NCBI GenBank assembly: GCA_019359325.1
Contig: JAHHHN010000040.1
Span: forward strand, 1-41,199
DNA from: Mojavia pulchra JT2-VF2
GTDB taxonomy: Bacteria > Cyanobacteriota > Cyanobacteriia > Cyanobacteriales > Nostocaceae
Length of the DNA stretch: 41,199 bases
Direction of reading: 5' to 3'
Positions within the stretch are counted from its first letter, which is position 1, and the number at the start of each line of letters is the position of its first letter. A model generated the notes under the pieces. The model saw nothing but the letters and a program-made list of their open reading frames with translations. It was not told the DNA's origin and did no database searches. The translations under genes and the position numbers were made by a program. Below are positions 26,540 through 35,840 of the stretch, in pieces.

Positions 26540-27304
26540 TTAAATGCCAGCACCATCTAGAAACTGCTGAATGGCTTTATCTCTGAGGTTACACCAGGAA
26601 GCGTCATGTGCTGGTTCATCTTCTTGGGCATTTAGATTACCTGCGAAAACAGGAGTTTTGTCCGCAGAAAGATTGCGCTGAAGAGTTTGTATTTGTTCTT
26701 CTAGCGATTCAATCCGGTCTACTAAAGCACGAATCACTTCGGCTTCTGAATCTGGTAAGTTATTGTGTTCTAGGGGAGCAACCCGGACACCAGAACGATA
26801 GATGATGCGGCCAGGTACGCCTACAACTGTGCAATTAGAAGGAACATCCCTCAGAACAACCGACCCAGCACCAATACGGACATTATTACCTATTTGGATA
26901 TTGCCTAGTACCTTTGCACCAGCACCGACTACGACATTTTCGCCCACCGTCGGATGGCGCTTACCAATTTCTTTACCTGTACCCCCAAGGGTGACACCTT
27001 GATAAATTAAGGCATAGTCTCCCACGATCGCTGTTTCCCCAATGACTACGCCCATACCGTGGTCAATAAATACGCCTTGTCCAATAGCTGCGCCTGGATG
27101 GATTTCAATTCCCGTCAAAAACCGAGCTATATGAGACATCAAGCGAGGGATAAAAGGAATACCAATAATATGTAACCAGTGAGCCAGCCGATGGAATAGC
27201 AAGGCTTGCAAACCGGGGTAACAAAACAACACTTCCAGCCAGTTACGGGCAGCTGGATCACGTTCAAAAATGATATGAAAGTCGGTACGCAGTGTAGATA
27301 GCAC
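26540..27304 (-). CDS. cysE: serine O-acetyltransferase
   Basis: 254 aa, GTG start. It acetylates serine with acetyl-CoA to give O-acetylserine, the cysteine precursor. An N-terminal helical region (1-60; [21 protein letters not shown]) is followed by a left-handed beta-helix of hexapeptide repeats (about 65-170). Motifs seen: [23 protein letters not shown]-type turns with the catalytic histidine in [17 protein letters not shown], and GVPGRII. The C-terminus adds a coiled coil ([20 protein letters not shown]) not needed for catalysis and replaces the Ile-ended tail that binds cysteine synthase in enteric enzymes, although the protein does end in GAGI. It probably stands alone. Confidence 0.95.
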   Translation of the reverse strand: MLSTLRTDFHIIFERDPAARNWLEVLFCYPGLQALLFHRLAHWLHIIGIPFIPRLMSHIARFLTGIEIHPGAAIGQGVFIDHGMGVVIGETAIVGDYALIYQGVTLGGTGKEIGKRHPTVGENVVVGAGAKVLGNIQIGNNVRIGAGSVVLRDVPSNCTVVGVPGRIIYRSGVRVAPLEHNNLPDSEAEVIRALVDRIESLEEQIQTLQRNLSADKTPVFAGNLNAQEDEPAHDASWCNLRDKAIQQFLDGAGI

Positions 27305-27421
27305 GAGATAGTACCCTCGGAAAGCAAAACGAGCTACTCTCCCATATTATCCTTCTGAGTGTTATCCCTAACAAATAGAGATTGAGTAATAGCAAAAATT
27401 GTCTCCAGTCCGCAGCCTCTT

Positions 27422-27913
27422 TTATGGCTGCTGCACTTTCAGAGTGTAATTTTGCTTGACCCCAGGCTGAAATGTACCTACCCAAATTCGATAGGTTCCC
27501 CTTTTAAAGTTGGAGTCGTCAATGCTTGCGTCTTTACTCTTACCAGTATCATCACCACAGCGAATTGTCGTTTCGTCTGGCCCTTGAATTAGTAAAGTGG
27601 TATCGATCCCGCCACTGTTAACGAGTAGTTTCAGACGAGTAAAGTCTTTTTCCAAAGTCAGGATGTGATCTGGTTTGGGATCAGCAAAGCCAATACAGGC
27701 TTTTTTATTGTGATCGCGGTTGCTAATCGCAGATAAGGAATAAGAACCGCCTGTGTAACCTTCAACTATTGCTTTTGCTGAATCAAAACCTGCTGAAAGA
27801 TTGAGTGTGCCAAAGTTTGCTGTCTGTGCTATCACAGGTTGAGCCATAATGGTAGTAACTATAGCTAAAAGCCAGCCACTTTGAGACTTAAACCAGGGGC
27901 GACAACACTTCAT
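27422..27913 (-). CDS. secreted protein with a PPC-like beta domain
   Basis: 163 aa from ATG at MKCCRPWFKS; the frame allows five more residues upstream. A signal peptide with a hydrophobic core (LLAIVTTIMAQPVIA) is probably cut after VIA. The mature part is beta-rich: LTLEKDFTRLKLLVNSGGIDTTLLIQGPD and YRIWVGTFQPG resemble the bacterial pre-peptidase C-terminal (PPC) type sandwich, with two cysteines (CIGF, IRCGDD) that may form a disulfide. Function unknown; periplasmic or extracellular location is inferred. It lies upstream of cysE on the same strand, with about 120 bp between. Confidence 0.75.
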   Translation of the reverse strand: MKCCRPWFKSQSGWLLAIVTTIMAQPVIAQTANFGTLNLSAGFDSAKAIVEGYTGGSYSLSAISNRDHNKKACIGFADPKPDHILTLEKDFTRLKLLVNSGGIDTTLLIQGPDETTIRCGDDTGKSKDASIDDSNFKRGTYRIWVGTFQPGVKQNYTLKVQQP

Positions 27914-28084
27914 AGCAGCCTCTAACAAGCAATTTTATTAGTAACTATATATACATATTGTAGTAAAATAACCGTGAATTTTCCGAATGTGTGACACATT
28001 GAAATGCGCCACAATCAAGCATTTGCACAGCAGCATTGGGGATTGGGCATTGGATAAAGAAGACAAGGAGCATGGGGGATGGGG

Positions 28085-28133
28085 GGACAAGAAGCAAGAG
28101 TTAATCATGGTTCTTTCCCCTTGTCCCCTTGTC
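28085..28133. repeat. dispersed repeat element, copy 2
   Basis: Matches 4911-4960 in the same orientation with about 90% identity. It is embedded in further G-rich (28031-28085) and C-rich (28120-28165) low-complexity units downstream of the DUF3352 gene. Confidence 0.7.
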
Positions 28134-28184
28134 TCTCCTGCTCCCTGCTTTTTCTCCTTTGTCCCCTCTGCTGAGATTGCACTA

Positions 28185-29858
28185 TTAACGGAGTTTTAAG
28201 AAAATACCTCCCTTGAGCAATTCCGCATCGCTGCTGTAACTGCTAACTGTGAGCGATCGCAGATTGTTGAAAAAAGGCTTACCCACTACTTCCGCTAATT
28301 TGAGAATTGGTAGCTGACGTTCTAAAAGCTTCTGGCTCTTTGTCCAATCGAGATATATATAGCCTTGGTTGGGTCGGGGGATAACAGCGATACTATCTTG
28401 AAAATTACGATTGTTAATTAAAGAATTATCTTTAACTGCCAGAACTTCAGCCATTGTCTCTAAATCTGAAGTGAAAATTTCGTAATTTCCTAGAGTTGTA
28501 TGTACTCCTTGAATTTTCGTCTCTACTGTGTATGCTGGCCGTTTGGTATCAATTTGTTTGCTAGCAGCAATTAACTCTGTCCAAGCAGAGATTTTTTGTT
28601 GATCTAAGTTGAAGGAGCTAATATTAAGCCCTTTGGCAGAGGCGATCGCATCTAAATGAGAAATACCTTCTGATACACTCTGAGTTTTTTCGACTACAAA
28701 CACCCAATTACCAGTTGTTTGCTGATGGGGCAATAATGCTATGGCATATTCTCCTTGTACCCAGCTAAAAACATCTTCTGGCAAGTTTATACCCCAGCGT
28801 TTTTGAATCTCCGTCAATGGTTTCCCAAATCGAGAAATCGCATCTTCTCCAGAACTATATATAGTTGCTGTTGCTTGTTTCCACAGTTTGGCTAAATCAG
28901 TGTCACCCAAATTGCTCAAATTAGCACCAGAAATTGCCAAACCTGCTGACGCTGGAACATATTGCAATGCTCCTACAGGTTTAGATAGTAATGGAGATGA
29001 GGATGAGGCAACAGTTGCCGAAGAACTCAAAAAGCTAGTTTCTGCCGCTAAGCCTTTGGGGTTCAACAATAGAGAAATAATTTCGCTGTCATAGGTTGGT
29101 TCTTGCAGTTCTAAACCTTGCCATTTTGCTACGGTGGGAAGATTCAAAAAAGCTACAGCTAAACCACCTTTGGGTAATTGTTGGGTAGCTTTCTGATATT
29201 GGAGAGAACTGCTTAAATTTAGATCGGGAGCCTGGACATTATTAATACCTTCTCGCAGAACTTTGGGATCGTTAGCAAACAATACAAAGCGTTCCCCAAC
29301 AGATGCACCGGCAAGCAAATCCTGCTTTGGTGGAGGATTGTCATAAAGCAGCTTGACACCTTTGTATTCTTCAGTGGCTAAGTTTGCTCCAGCTAACACC
29401 CGCTTAGAAAATAACAACTCTAAAAACTCGCGGCTTTTCTCCGGTTTTGTAGTTGCTAGCGCCATCAGATACCCTGGTTGCTGTCCGTTTTCTGGATCGC
29501 GATCAATATCGAAGGTCGTAACAGCTAGTGTAATTTCGTTCCCTAGCCAAGGTTGAATATCTTGTTGATAATCGATGTTACTCTTAGCCAATACACTGGC
29601 TTTGAGCTTAGACAATTCTCCTTCCTTGTCTAATGCCTGCAATTGGTCTGGATTCACCAGCAAAGATAATGTAATAGGAGCTTGTTTGGAAACGAATATC
29701 GCCGCACTAGGCCCAGAGGTAGAAGTTGTGAGGTTAACTGGACTTTTAGCAAAAAACCAATAAAAGCCAGCAGTAACAACCACTAGAACTGCAATGATAC
29801 CAGCTACTAGAAAACCAAAAAATGAGCTTTGCCTGTTCACATTAGACCTACTAAACAC
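28185..29858 (-). CDS. DUF3352 family membrane-anchored protein
   Basis: 557 aa, GTG start (a second GTG is at codon 7). One N-terminal membrane anchor (about 14-37, GFLVAGIIAVLVVVTAGFYW) is followed by a large, probably periplasmic domain. Blocks such as WLGNEITLAVTTFDID, GYLMALATTKPEKSREFLE, GERFVLFANDPKVLREGI and FSWVQGEYAIALLPH suit the DUF3352 family, which is common in cyanobacteria and of unknown function. No catalytic motif is apparent. It is not clearly linked to the neighbouring genes; repeats follow it. Confidence 0.82.
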   Translation of the reverse strand: MFSRSNVNRQSSFFGFLVAGIIAVLVVVTAGFYWFFAKSPVNLTTSTSGPSAAIFVSKQAPITLSLLVNPDQLQALDKEGELSKLKASVLAKSNIDYQQDIQPWLGNEITLAVTTFDIDRDPENGQQPGYLMALATTKPEKSREFLELLFSKRVLAGANLATEEYKGVKLLYDNPPPKQDLLAGASVGERFVLFANDPKVLREGINNVQAPDLNLSSSLQYQKATQQLPKGGLAVAFLNLPTVAKWQGLELQEPTYDSEIISLLLNPKGLAAETSFLSSSATVASSSSPLLSKPVGALQYVPASAGLAISGANLSNLGDTDLAKLWKQATATIYSSGEDAISRFGKPLTEIQKRWGINLPEDVFSWVQGEYAIALLPHQQTTGNWVFVVEKTQSVSEGISHLDAIASAKGLNISSFNLDQQKISAWTELIAASKQIDTKRPAYTVETKIQGVHTTLGNYEIFTSDLETMAEVLAVKDNSLINNRNFQDSIAVIPRPNQGYIYLDWTKSQKLLERQLPILKLAEVVGKPFFNNLRSLTVSSYSSDAELLKGGIFLKLR

Positions 29859-30077
29859 GATGGTTCATGCTACTTTTTTGTTGCCACGGGAGCATAAAAA
29901 CGATCCCTCTAGAGGCTGAAGATAAAATACTTAGGGCAGCTAGAGACCCTTTGATCAAGTGGCATTTCGTTTTGATACCTTACCTTGATTAAAGCTGAGT
30001 AATTAGGAATGGATGCTCATGCTAGGGTCAGAATATTCTGTCAACATAAATAATATAGGATTGTTAACAAAAACCTC

Positions 30078-30437
30078 ATGACAGGGAAATCTTTTAGTCA
30101 ACCCATTGCTCAAATTAGTGTGGAGGAATTGGCACAACGTCTATCTGCCGAAGATTCCAGTATTCAGTTAGTAGATGTACGCGAACCACAAGAACTAGCG
30201 ATCGCTAGCATTGATGGCTTTGTCAACTTCCCTTTGAGCGAATTTGCCGAATGGGGCGATCAAGTGCCCACTCTCTTAAATCCCCATGCCGAAACCCTGG
30301 TGCTATGTCATCATGGCATTCGCTCTGCCCAGATGTGTCAGTGGTTACTTGCTCAAGGATTTACAAATGTTAAGAACATTGTCGGCGGTATTGATGCCTA
30401 CTCCATGTTAGTTGACTCTTCGATTCCCCAGTATTAG
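30078..30437 (+). CDS. rhodanese-like domain protein
   Basis: 119 aa, one rhodanese domain. It contains QLVDVREPQELAIASIDG and the active-site loop CHHGIRS, whose cysteine carries the persulfide, then MCQWLLAQGFTNVKNIVGGIDAYS. Single-domain rhodaneses transfer sulfane sulfur in the cytoplasm; the acceptor cannot be told. No signal peptide. A weak hairpin (30471-30495) follows the stop codon. Confidence 0.92.
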   Translation: MTGKSFSQPIAQISVEELAQRLSAEDSSIQLVDVREPQELAIASIDGFVNFPLSEFAEWGDQVPTLLNPHAETLVLCHHGIRSAQMCQWLLAQGFTNVKNIVGGIDAYSMLVDSSIPQY

Positions 30438-30922
30438 CTAGCCTTTCATCGTTTTGAACTAGACACTAATTAGCTGGTACTTTTCCTGCCAGCTAGGTTT
30501 TCTGCCTCGTAATTACAAGCCATACATCAGTATTCAAGACTAGATTCAAGACTAGGAAATTTTCAAAATCACAGTAAATTTTCAGATGCTTTCTCAGTAC
30601 TAATGTATTTAAATATAGCGATAACTAGTAGCTGAAAATACAGTTTTACACTATAAATTGTGTAAAAATACCTATAAAAAGCTAGAATTTCGGATTTTAT
30701 CCCAGTAGATTTTCTAGTAGCAGTCAAGCTGTAAGAGACCACAGCTTCACAAGCTGCCGCTATGAAACTTTACTACGACTCATTATTATAGAATTAAATA
30801 ATTAGCCATTTTAATTTACAAATGGCTATATTAATTTACCATTAATATTTTTTTAAAATTCCCTAAAAACCCTGAATTTTTTCAAACTTTAATTAAAATT
30901 TGCCTTCAGTAGAAAATATCCT
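30438..30922. other. intergenic region upstream of hrcA
   Basis: 485 bp, no gene. It contains a hairpin TAGCTGG/CCAGCTA (30471-30495) followed by a short T run, a possible terminator of the rhodanese gene, and a 12-bp tandem duplicate TTCAAGACTAG(A/G) near 30533-30556. I searched for the CIRCE operator (TTAGCACTC-N9-GAGTGCTAA) by eye and did not find it. Confidence 0.5.
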
Positions 30923-31999
30923 ATGCAAGTCCAGTTGACAAATCGACAACAGCATATACTTTGGGCAACGGTACGCCACTATATTGCTACAGCAGAGCCT
31001 GTCGGTTCAAAAGCTTTGATTGAAGAGTACGACCTGGGTGTTAGTTCAGCCACAATTCGCAATGTAATGGGTGTTTTAGAAAAATCTGGGTTACTTTACC
31101 AACCACACACATCTGCTGGACGAGTACCTTCCGATTCTGGTTATCGTATTTATGTTGACCAGTTAATTACACCTTCTGAAGCTTTAGCAAAACAGGTAGA
31201 GTTAGCGTTGCAAAAGCGCCTCCACTGGGAAGATTGGAGTTTGGAAGCTTTACTACAAGGAGCAGCGCAAATTTTAGCAACCTTGAGTGGGTGTATCAGC
31301 TTGATTACCATGCCGCAAACCAATACAGCAACGTTGCGACATTTGCAATTAGTGCAGATTGAAGCAGGACGGATCATGCTGATTGTAGTCACGGATGGTT
31401 ACGAAACTCATTCTAGATTGATGGATTTATCGCCTGCGCGAGAACAAACACAACTTGATCCAGAAGTCATCGATCGCGAGTTGCAGATTGTTTCTAACTT
31501 TTTAAATACCCACTTGCGGGGAAAAAGTCTGTTAGAATTAGCCACCCTTGACTGGAGTGAATTAGATCAAGAGTTTCAACGTTATGGCGAATTCTTGAAA
31601 AATTCGGTTGCAGAATTAACTCGTCGGACTTTAGCCCCAACTGCAACACAAATTATGGTTCGGGGAGTTGCAGAAGTTTTGCGTCAGCCAGAATTTTCTC
31701 AATTACAGCAAGTACAAACGATTATCCATCTGTTGGAAGAAGAACAAGACCAACTATGGCGATTAATCTTTGAAGAGCCGGAGGTTGAAGATTTGGGCAA
31801 GCCACGGGTAACGGTTCGCATTGGAGCAGAAAACCCCTTAGAACCAATACGTACCTGCACCTTAATTACTTCTACTTATCGCCGAGGTGCAATACCTGTG
31901 GGGAGTGTGGGAGTTTTAGGGCCAACACGCCTAGATTATGAAAATGCGATCGCTGTTGTGGCTGCGGCTGCTGAATACCTCTCGGAAGCCTTCAGTTAA
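30923..31999 (+). CDS. hrcA: heat-inducible transcription repressor HrcA
   Basis: 358 aa. HrcA represses chaperone genes (groESL and relatives) by binding CIRCE. An N-terminal winged helix (about 1-75) contains [18 protein letters not shown], then the family hallmark [19 protein letters not shown]. The C-terminal half has the typical [36 protein letters not shown] and the end [14 protein letters not shown]. Length is normal. No dnaK/grpE genes are next to it, unlike in Gram-positives; two small membrane-protein genes follow 12 bp downstream and may be cotranscribed. ATG start. Confidence 0.96.
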   Translation: MQVQLTNRQQHILWATVRHYIATAEPVGSKALIEEYDLGVSSATIRNVMGVLEKSGLLYQPHTSAGRVPSDSGYRIYVDQLITPSEALAKQVELALQKRLHWEDWSLEALLQGAAQILATLSGCISLITMPQTNTATLRHLQLVQIEAGRIMLIVVTDGYETHSRLMDLSPAREQTQLDPEVIDRELQIVSNFLNTHLRGKSLLELATLDWSELDQEFQRYGEFLKNSVAELTRRTLAPTATQIMVRGVAEVLRQPEFSQLQQVQTIIHLLEEEQDQLWRLIFEEPEVEDLGKPRVTVRIGAENPLEPIRTCTLITSTYRRGAIPVGSVGVLGPTRLDYENAIAVVAAAAEYLSEAFS

Positions 32000-32011
32000 T
32001 CAGTTGAAAAG

Positions 32012-32689
32012 ATGGTGAGAAAAATTGGCTTTGGGTTGCTGTGGCTGGGAGTAATTGCTTATGCTTTTGTTCTGGCTCCTCCCAATCGCCCTGATACATT
32101 TGAGTTAATTAAAAACCTTTCTACTGGTGAGTGGCAAGGCATTAACCCATTAGTCATCGCACTATTCAACATCATGGGTATTTGGCCCGTAATTTATAGT
32201 GCAGTGGTATTAATTGATGGCAGAGGGCAAAAAATACCCGCTTGGCTATTTGCGACCGCCTCGTTTGCAGTGGGGGCGTTTGCTCTTTTGCCTTACTTAG
32301 CTTTAAGGAAGCCAAATCCAGGGTTTAGCGGCAAAAAGAATATCTTACTTAAGTTGTTCGATTCCCGCGTGACTGGAGTACTGTTGAGCATAGCCACAGC
32401 TATTTTAGTTGTCTACGGCTTACAAGGAGATGGGGGAGATTTCTTTCATCAATGGCAAACTAGCCGCTTCATTCATGTAATGAGTTTGGATTTTTGCTTA
32501 CTTTGCTTATTATTTCCAGCATTGCTAGGAGATGATATGGCGCGGCGTGGTTGGAATAATCCTCAGTTGTTCTGGTTAATAGCTTTGATACCGCTATTCG
32601 GCCCATTAATCTATTTGTCGATACGTCCACCTTTACCAGAAGTAAGTGTAGAGACAATACCTGGTAAGCAACAACCAGCACCAAACTAA
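32012..32689 (+). CDS. multi-span membrane protein, paralogue 1
   Basis: 225 aa, about six membrane spans (near 5-22, 48-68, 75-95, 120-137, 155-172, 186-203). The neighbour at 32709 is a clear paralogue. Shared blocks: GINP/AINP, IYS.V.IDGR, ALLPYLALR/GLLPYLAFRE, SRFI..MSL.FCL, GDDMARR.WNN.Q.FW and GPL.YL..RP. The GDDMARR loop faces one side, with conserved charge. Function unknown; related proteins appear in cyanobacteria. It starts 12 bp after hrcA, so an operon with hrcA is likely. Confidence 0.8.
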   Translation: MVRKIGFGLLWLGVIAYAFVLAPPNRPDTFELIKNLSTGEWQGINPLVIALFNIMGIWPVIYSAVVLIDGRGQKIPAWLFATASFAVGAFALLPYLALRKPNPGFSGKKNILLKLFDSRVTGVLLSIATAILVVYGLQGDGGDFFHQWQTSRFIHVMSLDFCLLCLLFPALLGDDMARRGWNNPQLFWLIALIPLFGPLIYLSIRPPLPEVSVETIPGKQQPAPN

Positions 32690-32708
32690 GTAATATTAAG
32701 CTTCAACA

Positions 32709-33353
32709 ATGAATAGAAAACTTGCTTTGTGGTTATTATGGGGTGGATTTATAGCCTATATTTTGCTGCTTGCTCCACCGCTACACCTAGAGGAAACGTT
32801 AACTTTACTAAAAAATATACTGACTCTGCAATGGACTGCTATTAATCCTATTATCCTGTCTTTATTCTCCCTGGTTGGCATCTGGCTACTGATTTACAGC
32901 GGTGTTTTATTTATTGATGGCAGAATGCAATCGATTCCCTTTTGGCCTTTTGCCTTAGCATCTGTGGGTTCAGGGGTGTTAGGACTCTTGCCATATTTGG
33001 CTTTTCGAGAACCGAATCAAGAGTTTTCTGGACAGAAGGATGCGTTTTTGAATCTGCTAGATTCTCGCTTTTTTGGCATTGTGCTGAGTTTTAGCACGCT
33101 TGTCTTGCTTGTCTATGGTTTTACCTTAGGTGATTGGGGAGATTTTGTGCAGCAATTTCTAAGCGATCGCTTTATTAATGGCATGAGTTTGGCATTTTGC
33201 CTTTTCTGTCTTTTATTTCCCACAGTTCTTGGTGATGATATGGCCCGTCGGCGCTGGAATAATTCCCAAGTGTTTTGGGCAGTAGCTTTTGTCCCGCTAA
33301 TTGGCCCACTTGCTTATCTTTGCTTACGTCCCTCATTACAGTCAAACAACTAA
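32709..33353 (+). CDS. multi-span membrane protein, paralogue 2
   Basis: 214 aa, the same topology and motifs as the preceding gene (IDGRMQSIPFWPFA, LLPYLAFREPNQEFSGQKD, LGDDMARRRWNN, GPLAYLCLRPS). The two differ in most positions outside these blocks, so this is an old tandem duplication, unlike the recent duplication in the GAF protein. Nineteen bp separate them. It converges with crtW; an 8-bp inverted repeat (TAGGTAAT 33360-33367, ATTACCTA 33396-33403) between them may serve both as a weak terminator. Confidence 0.8.
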   Translation: MNRKLALWLLWGGFIAYILLLAPPLHLEETLTLLKNILTLQWTAINPIILSLFSLVGIWLLIYSGVLFIDGRMQSIPFWPFALASVGSGVLGLLPYLAFREPNQEFSGQKDAFLNLLDSRFFGIVLSFSTLVLLVYGFTLGDWGDFVQQFLSDRFINGMSLAFCLFCLLFPTVLGDDMARRRWNNSQVFWAVAFVPLIGPLAYLCLRPSLQSNN

Positions 33354-33425
33354 GAAAAATAGGTAATGAGAAGAAATGTCCAATCACTATCACTAATTAC
33401 CTAAATAACTTAAACAAAAAATAAT

Positions 33426-34232
33426 TTAGGATTGAAGCATTTTGTAAATTTTTGGTAGCTGCCACCAAGGAACATGAGGATATTCATGATGTTCTTCATG
33501 ATAGCCAAAATGATAGCAAGTAATAAATGACCACCAAATTGGACGTTTAATAGTTTGGGCATTATGAGGTTGAATATAACCCCCTACTGGCTCGCTATGG
33601 GGTAGAAAAGTTCCAAAATAAAATAATTGTAAGGAACTTAAAAGCGAGGGTATTGCCCAAAAATAATTTAGTTTATCTGTAGATATATGGAATATATGCT
33701 CCGCTACGTTATAGATAATTGTTAAAGCAATAACTTGACCCCAACTCCAGTAACTTTTCATAAAATGAAAATACCAAGCAAAGAAATTTTTGTGTTCTCC
33801 ATTATGAAAATCTGGGTCTATTTGAGTTGCTGGCTTATGGTGGTGTAACCAATGTTTTTTCAATAGTTTTTGATAAGGTAAAAGACCATAAAGACTTAAG
33901 CAAAAAGACCCAATAAAATGATTGATTTTAAGATTTTTGGGAAACACTACACCGTGCATGGCATCATGAGACGTAATAAACAATCCTGTGTATAGGAACG
34001 TTTGCCAAAGTACGATTAGCAATAATATTAAAAAATTGAATTGGGAGATATCAAGGGAAAATAATAAACCCATGCTAATCGTCCATACACTGATAATGGC
34101 GATAGAAATAAAAAGTCCCTTGTATAAAGGTTTACTTTTTGAAATTTGGGTCAGTTGTATCGGATAGTTAGCTGTTTGTTCTAACTGGATCACACTTTTA
34201 CTCCGTGTAGTATTCAATTGAAAATTTCCCAT
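33426..34232 (-). CDS. crtW: beta-carotene ketolase, CrtW type
   Basis: 268 aa, a membrane di-iron oxygenase of the fatty-acid-desaturase-like superfamily. It adds keto groups to beta-carotene, giving echinenone and canthaxanthin. The histidine boxes are present: HDAMHG, HWLHHHKP, and HFGYHEEHHEYPHVPWW near the C-terminus, the last being characteristic of CrtW. Four hydrophobic segments fit membrane spanning. The first 25 residues are an extension that may include a later real start. Which ketolase subtype (mono- or diketolase) cannot be told by eye. A high-light-inducible gene lies upstream on the same strand, which suggests joint photoprotection. Confidence 0.9.
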   Translation of the reverse strand: MGNFQLNTTRSKSVIQLEQTANYPIQLTQISKSKPLYKGLFISIAIISVWTISMGLLFSLDISQFNFLILLLIVLWQTFLYTGLFITSHDAMHGVVFPKNLKINHFIGSFCLSLYGLLPYQKLLKKHWLHHHKPATQIDPDFHNGEHKNFFAWYFHFMKSYWSWGQVIALTIIYNVAEHIFHISTDKLNYFWAIPSLLSSLQLFYFGTFLPHSEPVGGYIQPHNAQTIKRPIWWSFITCYHFGYHEEHHEYPHVPWWQLPKIYKMLQS

Positions 34233-34397
34233 ATATAGTCATGGCAAAGAGCACCAACCATCAAAAAATCTTTAGTGATTAGCGTTTTGCACTAAACAGT
34301 GCCAAAGACTAAAAATGTGTATAAATGTTAAGATACTTTAACTATTATTACACATCCAACCATATACAAAACTGTTTTCGCTTCAAAGGTTGGGTAA

Positions 34398-34480
34398 TAG
34401 CAGTGAGGACACGGCTGAGTCTGGTCTTTGCAACAACCAATGTCCTCGACTTAAGGTTTTACCAACAGTCCTAACTGCTA
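34398..34480. other. structured spacer between hlip and crtW
   Basis: TAGCAGTGAGGAC (34398-34410) pairs with GTCCTAACTGCTA (34468-34480) at 12 of 13 positions, while GAGGACA (34405-34411) can instead pair with TGTCCTC (34441-34447). The two pairings exclude each other, as in an attenuator or switch. It could also be the hlip trailer or a small RNA. Confidence 0.4.
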
Positions 34481-34496
34481 TAAAGATGGTCAATTG

Positions 34497-34700
34497 CTAA
34501 CGGGGGGTATTGGAAACGAGGTGAAGTACGTCCCGCACTACGCTGTAGCCGTTGAGATCCCAAAGTAGATAAGCTAGAAAACCGATCATTGCCAAGCGCC
34601 CGTTCCAAAGTTCCGTCTGAGGAGTAATCCCTGGTTCAGCGGCATTACGATCTTTGCCATTGTATGCGGTTTCAGTTGCATCACTAGGATAACGTTCCAT
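34497..34700 (-). CDS. high light inducible protein (Hlip/SCP)
   Basis: 67 aa. One membrane span bears the chlorophyll-binding motif ELWNGRLAMIGF (about residues 30-41), the signature of one-helix LHC-like proteins, followed by LAYLLWDLNGYSV. Hlips bind chlorophyll and carotenoid and quench energy in photosystem II assembly complexes under high light. The 29-residue N-terminal tail is polar. A TAGGA sequence about 11 nt before the ATG may serve as ribosome binding site. Its neighbour crtW makes ketocarotenoids. Confidence 0.93.
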   Translation of the reverse strand: MERYPSDATETAYNGKDRNAAEPGITPQTELWNGRLAMIGFLAYLLWDLNGYSVVRDVLHLVSNTPR

Positions 34701-35005
34701 TGTTAATTTTCCTAAAGTATTTAATTACATATTTCATGGTACTTGCCCACTCATTTAGTGCTATCTGTCTGTAGTTCTAAAGTGCAAGCAAGTCTAAAGG
34801 ATGAGATTATAAGAATTTTCAATAACCAGTTTTATACCAAAAATTAGCCTATTGAGTAGAGGTTTTTTTGGATAATTAATACTGGCAAACATATCAGCAA
34901 ATTAATATTCTAAATACAATAAAAAATCTAACAAAAGTGAGAAGGTTTCTTATCTGTTATTAACCAGACTAATAGATAGTAAATAACGCTTTTCAAATTT
35001 AGAGT
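34701..35005. other. intergenic region between divergent hlip and SDR genes
   Basis: 305 bp, AT-rich. No gene or strong repeat. I looked for the HLR1 element of high-light genes and saw only one half-site (ATTACATA near 34725), which is not enough. Confidence 0.5.
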
Positions 35006-35824
35006 ATGGCTCCTACAGTTCTGATTACAGGTTCTTCGCAAGGTATTGGTAAAGCAACAGCTCTTTTGTTTGCCCAAAAAGGATATGACCTAATACTAAC
35101 AGCACGTCAGGCTGACCAATTGCAAACCGTAGCACAAGAGTTACAAAATTTAGGTCATTCAGCGCCATTGATTGTTACTTGCGATGTCAAAGACCCATCT
35201 CAGGTAAAGACACTCGTAGAAAAAGCTTTAGAGTATTATGGCTATATTGACGTGCTGGTAAATAATGCAGGTATTTATGCATCTGGGCCAATCGAGCAGT
35301 TTTCTCTCAGCGATTGGCATCAAGTAATAGACACGAATTTATGGGGATATATTCATACAATTGATGCCCTTCTGCCTCATTTCTTGCAACGGAGAAGCGG
35401 AACTATCGTTAACGTAAGTTCTATCGGTGGCAAAGTGCCTACTGCTTATTTAGTTCCCTACTGTACGAGTAAATTTGGTGTAACCGGATTGACGGAATCA
35501 CTACAAGCAGAATTAAAACCAAAAAATATTCATGTGTGTGGAATTTACCCGAATTTGATCAGAAGTAGTTTTATGGATAAGGCAGTTTTTCGGGGTAAAG
35601 ATGAGGAAGACTTAAAAAATCGTCGTGAACAACTCGACAATGTTTTAAAAGCTCCTGTAGTAGAAAAGCCTGAAGATGTAGCAAATGCTATATGGGATGC
35701 AGTCAAGAATCAAAAGTTGGAGGTAATGGTTGGTTCTGCAAATATTTCACAGGCGTTTTATCGACTGTTTCCCGGTTTAATTAAGTGGGTTTCGCGGCAA
35801 ACGTTGAAGAATCAAGATAAGTGA
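35006..35824 (+). CDS. short-chain dehydrogenase/reductase
   Basis: 272 aa, classical SDR. It has the cofactor motif TGSSQGIGKA at the N-terminus, CDVKD, the NNAG motif, and the catalytic Ser-Tyr-Lys as NVSSIGG with YCTSK. The residues after the second strand (TARQADQ) suggest NADP(H) rather than NAD(H), by inference. The substrate is unknown. The C-terminal part is usual in length, with a hydrophobic last 30 residues (FYRLFPGLIKWVS). It converges with the SRPBCC gene, 16 bp away. Confidence 0.9.
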   Translation: MAPTVLITGSSQGIGKATALLFAQKGYDLILTARQADQLQTVAQELQNLGHSAPLIVTCDVKDPSQVKTLVEKALEYYGYIDVLVNNAGIYASGPIEQFSLSDWHQVIDTNLWGYIHTIDALLPHFLQRRSGTIVNVSSIGGKVPTAYLVPYCTSKFGVTGLTESLQAELKPKNIHVCGIYPNLIRSSFMDKAVFRGKDEEDLKNRREQLDNVLKAPVVEKPEDVANAIWDAVKNQKLEVMVGSANISQAFYRLFPGLIKWVSRQTLKNQDK

Positions 35825-35840
35825 ATTAATTAGCACTTTG

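Noticed and set aside
30438-30922. CIRCE operator upstream of hrcA
   Set aside because: No TTAGCACTC-N9-GAGTGCTAA or near match found by eye.
34701-34760. HLR1 high-light regulatory element upstream of hlip
   Set aside because: Only one half-site (ATTACATA) is seen; the second half does not match.
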